A DNA stretch of 64,000 nucleotides from Crotalaria pallida (Eukaryota > Streptophyta > Magnoliopsida > Fabales > Fabaceae), in assembly GCA_037953625.1 (NCBI GenBank), contig CM075656.1, positions 66,979,001 through 67,043,000 of the forward strand. The letters run 5' to 3'. Made by a program: the position numbers and the translations under genes. The notes below the pieces were generated by a model. It did not search any database, was not told the DNA's origin, and was given only the letters and a program-made list of their open reading frames with translations. The number at the start of each line of letters is the position of its first letter. Positions within the stretch are counted from its first letter, which is position 1. Shown piece by piece: positions 22,401-33,111 of the stretch.

Positions 22401-25400
22401 ACTCATATTTTCAATCATTCAAAACTATTAATTAAATTATAACCTTAATAAATTAATTTAATTACACTTAAGAAAATAACTTAATCTTCTAATTAATTTA
22501 GCCAAAACCGAATCACACATGTTTAATAATTTCCTAATTACAAATAAATCTTACAACTAAAAATCATTGAATCAATTTTACAAAAATCTTTTCACATAAT
22601 CAAATGAACTTATTCATTTCAAAAAAGATAAAAAAAAACACATATCACTTTCATTCAAACACACAGCACCTTACACCTAGGGACATAGCCATTATCCTAA
22701 ATCATTTCATGAAGACAATTATTCAATTATATGCACATAGTTTGGCCGAATCATACATATATGGTTTTGCAAAGATTTCATGCACAAACAAAAGCATAAA
22801 TTTATGAAATCATTTTATTTATTTTAATGCTAAAACCGTGAGCATGCCATAGGAAAAATTCACAATTTCAATTTCATTTTTAAAACAAAACCAAAGCAAC
22901 AATTTAAATCACAAACCATCACACATATTTTCTTTTAAATTTAATTAATTCATGCATGCACTTTTAAAATTCTTAAATTCACTTGATCTTATCATGCATG
23001 TAACCTATATGAGGGACAAGCCTAGTTTCCTATTTCTCCCTAGGTGGCCGAATGTCAACATGCAAGAAGACACGGTTTTTCATTCATTTTTCAACACACA
23101 AAAGCCACAAAAATCAAATCAAATCATGTAGGTTTTTAAAACTATTTTTCAAAGCAACAAACTACATCATTCACATAAACATGCATCAATTATTATTAAA
23201 ACAAAATCTTTTTCAAACATTTTTAACATGCATAAAATAAACTCAAGTTCCTTCACTTAATCCTAGATAAAAATCAAGATGACACTTTAAACCTTTAAAA
23301 ATGACATGCATGTACTTTTAATTGTTAGATCTAGTCTTAAAACAAACATGCATCAACTTTTCACAAAATAAAAACATGGATTTCATTTTCAAGCAAGTAT
23401 GGCCGAATGGCTTTCAAAAATTTAAGACATGCACATCGTCAAACACTTAATTAAATCATGCTTGTACTTCCAAAAATCATTAGAAAACTTGGTTTCTTTA
23501 AAAAAAATTTCTCTAAAAACCGAAACACATATAAAAGAAAACATCATCTTTCTTTTAAAACCAAACATGTACAAGATTAAACACTAGATTAAAACATGTC
23601 CATACTCAAAAATTAATTTAAAACTTGTTACCTTAGTTTTCTCCTTAAAACCGAATTATGCTTAAAAGAAAAACACAATCTTTGTTCTAGAAAAATAACA
23701 TGTAAGGTTAAAGTCTTAAACCTTTTTATTTATCAAACAAAATAATCACATACATATATCAAATTCATCACAAATTTTACATGCAGGACCAAAGATTTAC
23801 AAATCAAGCTTAGATCATGGTTTCATTCATCAAAGAATCATGAAAATACACATATATCATAGATTTACTTGGAAAATAATTTCAAACACATACATGGGTC
23901 ACAGTTTAGCCAAAGATCCAACATGCAAAGCCAAAGATTTTTATTTTATTACTAAACAAGTTTAGATCATGAATTTTCTTGTCAAATAATCACAAACAAA
24001 CACATAAATCACGGTTTGAACAAGAAAATTAAACATGCAAGAAAGATTCATTTTAGGTTTTCACAAAAATCTTAGTTTTCGTTAGATCTTTAAAGTTTTA
24101 GTTAGAAAAATATTAGATCCAACAAAAGAAATTCCAACCGAGACAACAAACACAAGATCACATATTACAAATTATTTTAAAGTCCTTAAAGTCCATGTTT
24201 AAAGAAGATCAACACATAAGATCACCTTTAAAGTCATAAAATTTAACATGCAAGAAGAAAAGAATAAAGATCTATAAACTAAAAAGGGAAAATACTAAGC
24301 TATTACAAAAATCTTCTTCTTGGTCTTCAAATCCTACCATGATAAGGGGTTGGTCTTCTAACTCCTAATGCTCTTGATCTACAAGGATGAGACTTGATTA
24401 GGCTTAGATCTTTTTCTTCTTCTTCTCCTAAGCTCTCGGCCACTCTCTCTTTCTCTCTTTCTCCGTTTTTCTTTTTCTCTCTAAGAGTTTTAATGGGCCC
24501 TTAGATGTGTTTAGTGTTGGTGTGAAGGAATGGAACGAAGTGAGAAAATGAGAATGGGTGGAGTGAAATGCACTAAGGCCACACACATATATAGGCACAT
24601 ACACGAATTCCCTTATTGCCCTTAGGTTTTGGTTTTGGTTACAACACAATGGGAGGGGCGGTTTTGGGCTTGCATAAATTTGCATGGGTGCATTTTATCA
24701 AATGCAAGGGGACAAAGTTAAATAGGTTAGGCTTTAGGGGTCATTCTAGGTTTAAGTATTAGTTAGCTTTCTAGTTAGGGTTTACTAACTTAGTTTGGTT
24801 TGGTCCATGATTCTAGTTTAGTTTGGTTCACTTAGTCATGGCTTTACTTACTCACCAAGTTTCCTAACTTATGCACACACATATACACGTATAACACACA
24901 CATACATACTCATACCGTAGCGCACACACATATACATGCATTTTTCATTTTATTTCTTAATAATTATCAATTCACACACAAAGCAATTACTTATAACAAA
25001 TTACATTCACACAACTAGTTCCATGCATCACACAGTACACACACATTAAATTAAACACATTTCACATAAAAATTTCAAGCCAAAACAGTAAATTCCTTTT
25101 CTTCAAAACACAATTTCTAAAACTCGTATTTCATAACTCTGAAAATAATTTTTTGTAAAACAACCCAGAAAATTCCAAAAGTTACATTTTTAAAATCTAC
25201 GTTTCAAGACGATCGTTTTGATATAAAGATCATGAAAATCCAAGTTACGGTTAAAAAGTTACAAATTTTTAAAGTTAACAGATCCAAAAATTTCATTTTG
25301 AAATAAAAATCACTTTTTAATAAAACCACAACGAATTTCTCATAAATCAAATCAACAAAATCATTCACTTCTCATTACGAAAACATTTTCTTTATATAAA

Positions 25401-25529
25401 TTCATGAAAACCAGTTCTTTATTTCTTTCTCACATAAAATACTTTTCTGAATATTTCTTATATCACAAAACTGAGGTTTACTTCGACGAAATCGTTTACG
25501 CACGTACGGGAAAAATGCGGGGTGTTACA
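19477..25529 (-). mobile_element. Very long solo LTR, about 6.05 kb
   Basis: The segment begins TGTAACACCCCGATTCGG and ends GGGGTGTTACA, with a perfect 5-bp duplication CCAAA (19472-19476 and 25530-25534). No internal second copy of either end, no primer-binding site and no gag or pol frame is visible between them, so it reads as one LTR left by recombination. Orientation is inferred as minus from a TATA box at 24587-24593 (minus CCTATATATG) followed by a CT-rich leader (24400-24480). A G/C-richer block lies at 20450-21100. The rest is A-rich, with recurrent ACATGCA and GGCCGAAT words. Short frames inside are low complexity. Confidence 0.8.
24587..24593 (-). promoter_or_regulatory. TATA box of the 6-kb solo LTR
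   Basis: The minus strand reads GTGCCTATATATGTGTG, about 100 bp upstream of a long CT-rich stretch typical of plant leaders. It implies a transcribed LTR part of up to 5 kb. Confidence 0.45.
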
Positions 25530-25534
25530 CCAAA

Positions 25535-25849
25535 CGTCTTCAATTCCCTCTAAACACCAACCTTAGATTTAATCTTGGAACTGATTTTGACAACTCAAAA
25601 ACTACCAGAATCCTTAACTTTCCCTTTTTCTTGCTCGTCATCGTCTTCATCAAATTGGAGGCAATTCAACTTTTTCGTGTTGTACTTCAAAATAGAGAAG
25701 AAACAAGGGTTGTAATCCTCTGGGAATTAAAGAGTTTTGGATTTAAGGAAAAAAATAAAAATTTACCAAGAGAGATTAAAACAAATGAATATATACCACA
25801 GTTTTTCTTAAATGGGTCCTGACGTGGCTTCCCGTTAGTCACGTCAACA
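25535..25849. other. Spacer between two solo LTRs, no clear gene
   Basis: A 63-codon plus-strand frame (25631-25822) is unrecognised. The end (GACGTGGC...GTCACGTCAACAC near 25824-25849) resembles the ACGTGGC..GCCACGTCAGC inverted words of the MULE at 10803, so a fragment of a related DNA transposon is possible. Confidence 0.35.
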
Positions 25850-26500
25850 CTTAATGTGACACTCTCTTTTTAACTTGAAAATAATTAATATTTTCAAATA
25901 GATTACTACTTGCTATCAAAATTAGGGCTAGAAAATTTTTCCTTTTTAATACTAGTACTTGCTTAATTGAAAACCTCGTTTCAACATAACCCATTATATG
26001 AATTCGGCATAGTAATAACTTAGCTTTGAAAAGACTTTCGAGAGCGCGTTTTCGTGATCAGAAAGAATGTTACCAGCACTTATCAGTTGAATGCATTATT
26101 TGCCTCTCGAATGAAATTTGAATATATAAAATATAAATTTATCGCCGAATTCCTTCGTCAATTAAAATCAGAGTTCGCGGAAGTAAAAACAATACTCATG
26201 GGGCACTGCGGAGGAAAATAAAGCATATATATATGTGATAAAAGTCATGACATATAACCCGATCAGTACTAACAGTAGCAAGTGATAAAAGTCGAGATAG
26301 CAAGTTTTGATAAAACATATACAGACCAACTGTACCAAAATAAAGGCTCACTCTAAGACCTCTCAATATATACAATATATAACAAAAGTCCAAAAGCAGA
26401 AGTCCCAGAGCAAGTCCTCCATGTCCTCAGCAGCTCCTCAGATCCTCCACAGCTCTAACCCTAGGATCTAGGATCCAAAACCCCTATGCTATGCAGGTTC

Positions 26501-26974
26501 CTATGAACCAGCGGGTCCACCTCTAGCAGAAACAGTCGGCTCGACATGCACCTCCTCCTCGCTCTCATCCTCCTCAGGGTCCTCCTCGACCTCGCCTGAC
26601 TGAGTAGAGACCCCACCACTGGGTCTAGGATCTGCAGAAGCAGTCCTATCATAATCAGTCGGACCAGGAGAAGGAGTCTCCTCAGTGACAACTCTATGGG
26701 ATGAAGGATGGGAACGAGTGGCAGCTCTAAATCTAAAACTATGAAAGCGACGCATAGGTTGAGCCGGGGGTGGTCCTCTATATGTGTAAAAAGGTGGAAC
26801 ATGCATAGTATAGACTAATGGGATCCTAAATCGACGAGGTCGCACACGCACCAAAGGGTTAGGGTGGTAGAGAGTGATCTCCACCTCCCCCTCAAAGGTG
26901 GCACGGTGCTCCTCATACGTCCATATACCGCTAGGGATAGGGCGTATCTCGATGCAGGCTAGGTACCTGGCCAT
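26501..26974 (-). CDS. LTR-borne ORF, 157 codons, unknown function
   Basis: The first ATG (26974) lies 3 bases after the inferred splice acceptor, so a spliced LTR transcript would present it early in exon 2. The peptide begins MARYLACIEIRPIPSGIW. It has a basic, Pro/Arg/Phe-rich middle (RVRPRRFRIP, RGPPPAQPMRRF). It ends in a Ser/Thr/Pro-rich and acidic tail (EEDPEEDESEEEV). There is no signal peptide, membrane segment or zinc finger. Codons are much more G/C-rich than the surrounding DNA. I do not recognise the family. The corresponding part of the related solo LTR at 52209-54650 lacks this segment, so it was either gained here or deleted there. It could be a real small protein or a chance frame in GC-rich sequence. 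Confidence 0.4.
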   Translation of the reverse strand: MARYLACIEIRPIPSGIWTYEEHRATFEGEVEITLYHPNPLVRVRPRRFRIPLVYTMHVPPFYTYRGPPPAQPMRRFHSFRFRAATRSHPSSHRVVTEETPSPGPTDYDRTASADPRPSGGVSTQSGEVEEDPEEDESEEEVHVEPTVSARGGPAGS

Positions 26975-27655
26975 CACCTAAACAGGGCACAGGGAGTAAG
27001 TGTACACATATACATAATGGATAAAGACTAAAGTTACAATCACAAATATATTATGGACAGATCATAATGCAAATACATATGACCACACCAATTTTCCAAC
27101 ATTATAACTCTTATAATGCAAGTGGCATGATGTATGATTTTCTATCCACAACTGAGGCCTCTAAAAGTCCATCTTGGACGTCCATCCATTACACCCTTGT
27201 GTTCCCAGAACACCGACATTAGTTCCCAGAACATAATGCCGAACCATACTTGGATAAAAAGCATCACTCCCGGAGTGTGCACCACGTTCCCAGAACGCAT
27301 AAAAAACCAGGTCCCGGACACTGGCCACATATCTATAATGTGTCATCAAGTAGGTTATACTTTGGTACTCCCGGAGAACCCTCCTCATATTCCCAGAATA
27401 TGACAAACGTTCCTACCAACCAGACTTCCAGTCTATATGTATGCACAAACATCGGGGTTGGTTTTATCTTTATATTAATTTATGTGATTTAGAAACATTC
27501 CAATTTCTACTTTTGAATGATTTAATTGAGGTATAGTATTTGGCATAAAATTCCCCTTTGAATTTTCTCAAAATATGCCTTTTTAAGACCCAGATTGAGT
27601 AATATAACTTCAATGGTATTTAAAACTTAACTTTTTATTTTTCAGATTCAGGTAC

Positions 27656-27686
27656 TAACCGGTTACAGTTTCAGGCTAACCGGTTA
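27656..27686. promoter_or_regulatory. TAACCGGTTA pair, 21-bp spacing (intron of LTR)
   Basis: Two exact copies of the palindrome TAACCGGTTA start at 27656 and 27677. Each half contains the MYB-type core CGGTTA. Confidence 0.75.
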
Positions 27687-28034
27687 GAATTACAGACCTG
27701 AACTGTTTACCATTGCAATTCAGAAAAGCCCTTTTTCTTGAATTCTCTACTCAATCCAAAACACTTTTAACTTTATATTTTATACCTCAAAAACCATTGT
27801 TTCATCATTCAAAAGTCCAAATCACATATTCTTTTCCAATGAACATAATTTCACTTGAAATTATTCCATCAATTTAAGGCATAAATAGCAATCTTTCCAA
27901 TCTGAATTTTTGCATGATAACAACTCATGTTTCAGACTATGCATACTGAATTTAAGGCTTAGATTTGAGTAAAAACCCTTTAAGGTTTCAGAACTGATTT
28001 GCAACTAATTTTTCTTTGAAAATTTTACAGTGTC

Positions 28035-28065
28035 TAACCGGTTACAAAAATCGTGTAACCGGTTA
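28035..28065. promoter_or_regulatory. TAACCGGTTA pair, 21-bp spacing (intron of LTR)
   Basis: Exact palindromes start at 28035 and 28056. The equivalent pair in the related solo LTR is at 53272 and 53293. Confidence 0.75.
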
Positions 28066-29125
28066 GATTATGCAGTCTGACCACTAAAACAAGAGTTTTA
28101 ACAACTCATTTTCTTCCTTTCTCAAATCTAACCAAATTCCAGTATACACCAAGTTCATATGCCTTAAAGTAAACATGCTTACACCCAGAAACACATTCAC
28201 ATTGCATGCATCAAGTTTATTGAATCAAATTGCATGAAAATTCACATAAACCCAATTTAGCACAACAAAACTGAAATCAAACACTTAAACACAGAAATCA
28301 GTCTTCATTTAGCTTGCATGCATCAATTGAAAATTGCTCAAAACCACAGTGAGCAAGAAATTGGCCTCCAAGCCTTTGTGCTTAAAAACACATAATGCCC
28401 TTTTGAGTTTCATGAACTCAAATCCTAATTCATTTGATTTTTAGTCTAAATCTAGTATAGTATAGACTTCTCCCTTACCTTACAACAGAGTTTGATGGAG
28501 ATTTGACACTGGTTTGAAGAAAACTCCACAGATTCTCACAAATCCTCAAGTCTGCCCTTAACCACGAATTTCCCCAACAGGGTCCAAAGACCAGAAGTTT
28601 TGACATAGAAATTGGCCAAGAAAATTGGGGAAAACGATTAGACAATGATCTAGGCAACATGTACTAACGAAAGAAAGAGATTTAAGGCCTAGAGATTACC
28701 TGAGCTACTCAAAATCAAGGTTCCAACACAGCTTCCAGAATCAGAGAGGAACAGAGTTCAGTTTTCAATCCTGAACTTTGATTGCTGATTTCTCCTCACA
28801 CACACACTCTTGACTCAAAATCTCTATATCAACACAAAGCTCTTGATGTGAGCTTTGTGAATGTGTATCACTCGATTAGTATCACTCAAAGACGAAGGAG
28901 AATCGAAGGAAACGATTCGGAAACCCTAATTCAGCTTCTTCAACAAAAATCCAGAGGAACAACCCCTAATTCATCAACAATCCACCTATTTATAGCCAAA
29001 TCCAGGTTACATGCAGCTGGACGCGTGCGTTGCCACTCAATTCATGCAGCAATCGTGGCGATTAAACGAGTAATCCAAGTGATTACTCATCAAAATCCAC
29101 TAAACCAGTTTCTGAGTTCATCGTC

Positions 29126-29156
29126 TAACCGGTTACAGGGCATTACTAACCGGTTA
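29126..29156. promoter_or_regulatory. TAACCGGTTA pair, 21-bp spacing (U3 of LTR)
   Basis: Exact palindromes start at 29126 and 29147, upstream of the minus-strand TATA box at 28994. The equivalent pair in the related LTR is at 54360 and 54381. Confidence 0.75.
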
Positions 29157-30614
29157 GATTAGTTCAAAATTTAAAATTTATTATTTTTAAATCTTTCCCT
29201 CCAAGAACCTTTCTAATATTGCTGTTTAGTCCTCACCCAGGGACCAGAATGCAATTTCCTTATACTTTGCATTTATTTGCCATATAAAAATATTTCCACT
29301 TATTTTTATATTTAGGGCTAATTAAATACAAAACATAAATTTAGAAAAATTCTATAAATTAATAATAAAACTTTTTATTATTAATTTCCTATTATTGGGA
29401 GACGAAAATTAGGGGTGTTACACTTAAAAGATCCTTATATTTACAGTTTATATTTTTTTATCTAGCAAAAGAAACTCTCCTACCAATTAAGATATTAAAC
29501 CAATCCCAAGATCTCAAGAAGATCAAAGCTATCATTGTTACCATTGGCAAAAACAATATTATTATGAATGACCACAAAACCACTGTCCATATCATAAGAC
29601 CAGCTTCAGAATAGTGGCCATTTGCAAACAAAGAACTGGCCATATTAAAATAACTTTCCACTGAAATACAATCAACCGGAGAACACTACAACCAATCCAA
29701 AACATATTTCCAAATTGTTGCAGAGAAAGAGCAGGAAAAGAAGAGATGCTCATGACTCTCCTCAGCATATGCACAAAAAGGAAAAGAAACATCTTTCAAC
29801 ATACCACGTTTTATCAAGTTGTCTCTTATAGGAAGATGATTATGCATCAGCTACTAGATAAACACTCTATACTTGGTCGTAGTCTTCATTCTTCACAATA
29901 AACGGAAAGCATGATGAATAAGTGAAGAAAGAGCAGGTACATTGAGAGAGAACAAACTTTGATAAGCAACATCGGTAGAGAAAGAAGCTCCACCACCAAT
30001 CCATGCCCAATAATCACTTCTAGCAAAGTCAAGGTGCACATCCTAGATCAAAATCATGAAATGATTAACCGCTTCACATTCCCACTCTCTAAAGCCTCTT
30101 CTCCAATTAAGCCTCCAATGCCAAGAACCACCTTCCCAAGGGTTTATATCACAAATTAGAGACTACTTCTTATTAGAAATTAAAAACAAAACTGGGAAGA
30201 AAGATTTAAAAGAGTCCGGTCCAATCCAACAATCCTACAAAAAAGAATTTTATCACCATGCCCCAATTTTTTAGACACACACATTGAAAACCAGTCCACG
30301 ACATCGCTATCCTACCGTTGCAGCAAAGATTTTTGCACCAAGTAGAACTCTTAACAAAATTTTTCCTTAATGAGCAGCCAAACAACTAGCATCAAAACTA
30401 CCATACCTCGCTCGAAAGACCTAGATCCATGAGGAGTCTTTTTCATCCAACAATCTCCATCTCCATTTTGCCGAGAGAGATAAATTGAAGAGATTTAAAA
30501 TTTTTTACTCCCAATCCACCTTTTTTTTTTGGACTGCAAATTAAGTACCATTGGACCCAAGTTATTTTTTTATATATATTATCTCCACCACCTCAAAGAA
30601 AATTCCTCTGAATG

Positions 30615-31492
30615 CTAACAATAATTTTCCATATATATTTTCTTTGGAAGACAAAATAAAGATAGGAAATAGATACAAATATTGTTAAGCACTGAATTTA
30701 AACGAGTGATTCTACCACCAAGAGATAAGTACTTACCCTTCCAGAATGGGAGGCGGGAACGAAGAGAATAAATCACCATTTTCAAACAGCTAAGCTTCCT
30801 CGGGTTATCCCCAATAGGCAACCCCAATTATTTGAATGGAAAAGAGCCAAGAGAGCAATTCAAAATATCCAAAGCTCATTCTATAAAACAGAAGATATAT
30901 TGACGCCAAAAAATTTTGCTTTTTTTTTGTATAAGGCCAAAAACCAACTCCAAGTTCCTGAGCACAGCCTTCAGAATCATAATATTCTCCCAAGAGCCAT
31001 TTCCCAAAATGATTGTATCATCAGCAAATTGGAGAAGAGAAATATTTGGACCAAAATGCCTCGTGGAATAGCCAGAGACCCTTTAAGCCCTCAGTTACGA
31101 ACAAGAAAAGGAAGGAAGCTAAGGGATCACCCTTTTTCAAACCTTTTTTTATATGAATCTCATTAGTAGGACTCCCATTGATCAAAACTGAAAGAGATCA
31201 TGAAAAAACACAAGCCCTCACCCAAGAGATAAATTTGGCAACAAACCCAAATTTAGTAAGCACATACTCAAGAAACGACCAGCTGACAGAGTCGTGTGCC
31301 TTTTTCAAAATCAACCTTCATAATAAAGCATTCCTTATTGAATTTATTGGCATGATCCATGACCTCATCTAGGATGAGAATTCCATCAAGGATTTCCCTT
31401 TCAGGAACAAAAGCACATTGGGCCTTAAAGATCAATGAATCAATAACACCTATCAAACAAGCACTAAGCAGTTTAGAAATAATTTTATACAT
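30615..31492 (-). pseudogene. LINE reverse transcriptase remnant
   Basis: The minus-strand frame at 31492-31268 contains MYKIISKLLSACLIGVI and AFVPEREILDG, then KECFIMKVDFEKG, the palm entry of L1 RT. Around 31029-31018 the strand reads LLQFADDTII, the catalytic YxDD-type box. At 30827-30615 GLPIG, then FWKGKYLSLGGRI and RLNSVLNN mark the thumb. These blocks lie in different frames, so no intact polymerase exists. Confidence 0.85.
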
Positions 31493-31633
31493 ACACTCAA
31501 GGAGGAATACTAGTTTATAATCAAAAGTTCTTGAGGATTTAGTGTCTTAGGAATCAGAGCCGCGAAGAAAGAAGTAAATACCTTTGGTAATTTTGCTTGA
31601 ACATGGAATTCATTAATCATCATCTTTTACACA

Positions 31634-32372
31634 TCAATTTTTAAGATATTCCGGAATTTTTTTCAAAAAGTAGAAATTGAAACTGTCCTGACCTAGACTC
31701 TTATCACCTTCATAGTTGGCTACAATATCGTCTACAATAGGATAATGATCCGAAACATCATGAGGCAAAGCCCATTGATTCAAGGAAACCCACGAAGTCT
31801 CCCAAACATCAGAAACCAAGACCATGTCCTGTTTACTCATAACTACACCATAAAAAGAAAACCAAGTAAACTTTTTCCCACTCAGAGGAATGTCAAATAA
31901 ATCCATCTTTGAAATAAACATATCGAATCCATAAGATTCAATTGCAATTGAAAACCTCTCTAGTACCCACACAAAATTAAAATCTCCAAGGACACACCAA
32001 GGACCAATACTAGAGCTTTGTCTCATCAAAATAAGATCTTTCCATAACCTTCTTTTATCTTCTAGAGCACAAGGAGAATAAACATTAACAATAACAAAAC
32101 AATATTGATTTTGCCATTCCAAACCGACTCCTGCAAAACCAAGACCTGAGAAAGAAAAATCATACTAAACAGAGTAGCATTCCAGAAATTTTGAATACGC
32201 CCTGTACGACCCAAGGAAGGAATGAAAGACCAACAAAGTATCTGATCAATTTATTGCATTTTTGTCTCTGGATAACCATAAAATCAAGTTGATTATCCTG
32301 AACAAGACTACGAATTTTCTTCTTATTCACCACTTCCCATAACCCCCTGTAATTAAAGGTGGCAAGTTTCAT
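31634..32372 (-). pseudogene. LINE apurinic-like endonuclease domain (broken)
   Basis: The first block starts MKLATFNYRGLWEVVNKKK (32372-32160), matching the N-terminal strand of L1 endonucleases. Where the family has IQETK, with a catalytic glutamate, this copy reads IQRQK, so the metal-binding Glu is lost. The second block (32122-31634) has VYSPC, the catalytic VLGDFNFVW, PLSGKKFTWF and the C-terminal VSDHYPIV. The two blocks are in different frames and separated by about 40 bp. The domain would nick target DNA for target-primed reverse transcription, but this copy cannot. Confidence 0.85.
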
Positions 32373-33111
32373 TAATCACCGATATTTGTTTTCCCTACCT
32401 TCCTAGCGTTACAGTCTCGTTTTTCCATCTATTTAAAATTCTCAATAGCTTCTTCAACTGAACCATTAAAAGAAACCCCAATCTTCTGCCCAATTTCTAT
32501 TAACTTTATGGCATCCTCATGAATAACATTACCTTGAAGTTGCACGCTAGAAACCCTCATTGTCGCATAGGACGAGTTAATAGAGGAGGCATCATCCTTG
32601 TTGCGCTTCAGGGATTTACTTTTTGTTTTTGACATATAGAATGTTAAAAATTCGTGACCACTGGTATTGTCTCATACCATCTACACCTCAAAATTCTTCA
32701 TAACATGGGAGTATCATTTTTCAATTAAATAAAGGTGAAAAGGTGGAGTTCAATTGAGTATAAAAAACATGTCCAAGTTATTTGAACGGTCATGGTTATA
32801 AATAAATATATGCAGAGGCTAGAGAGTAATATTCAACAGTATTATACATGAGGGAAAGTGCTAACTATAGACAGAAAATGAATAATAATATTACTTGTCA
32901 ATTTTCAAGCTTTTTTTTTACGAAAAATAAGTTTGTAAGCTTATTTGGTTGGGGAGGGTTTTTTAATAGGATTATTTATGTTTTTGTTCCTAAAAGTTCA
33001 GTGTGTTTTGGCTTTGATCCCTATAAGTTATTTTGACCGGACTGGTCCTTAATTTTTCAAACATTTTGGTTTTGATCCACTCCATTATGAAAAAAAACTG
33101 TTATTTGTTGA

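Larger units (their letters stand above)
25855..29422 (-). mobile_element. Solo LTR, 3.57 kb, with palindrome pairs and an extra ORF
   Basis: Starts TGTGACAC, ends GGGGTGTTACA, with a perfect 5-bp duplication CTTAA (25850-25854 and 29423-29427). The minus-strand TATA box (CTATAAATAGG) is at 28986-28994. A donor-like GTAAG/GTAAGG at 28478 and an acceptor-like TTTAG/GTGATG at 26978 frame a 1.5-kb putative intron. The intron holds a CCCAGAAC/CCGGA-type short repeat block (27180-27400). Three TAACCGGTTA pairs are present. It shares blocks near 27140-27300, 28020-28075 and the ends with the solo LTR at 52209-54650, so they are one family. Confidence 0.85.
29430..32640 (-). mobile_element. L1-type LINE, degenerate
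   Basis: On the minus strand the order is endonuclease (32372-31634), reverse transcriptase (about 31500-30615), and a C-terminal RT-associated zinc-binding region (about 29800-29590), as in plant L1 elements. Frames are broken many times. A 68-codon frame at 32429-32635 may be the linker or ORF1 end. The 3' end lies against the solo LTR at 25855-29422, and no clear poly-A tail or target duplication was identified. It is a dead copy. Confidence 0.85.

Noticed and set aside
25824..25854. End of another MULE related to 10803-12390
   Set aside because: Only a short ACGTGGC...GTCACGTCA similarity is visible and no opposite end or 9-bp duplication could be found.
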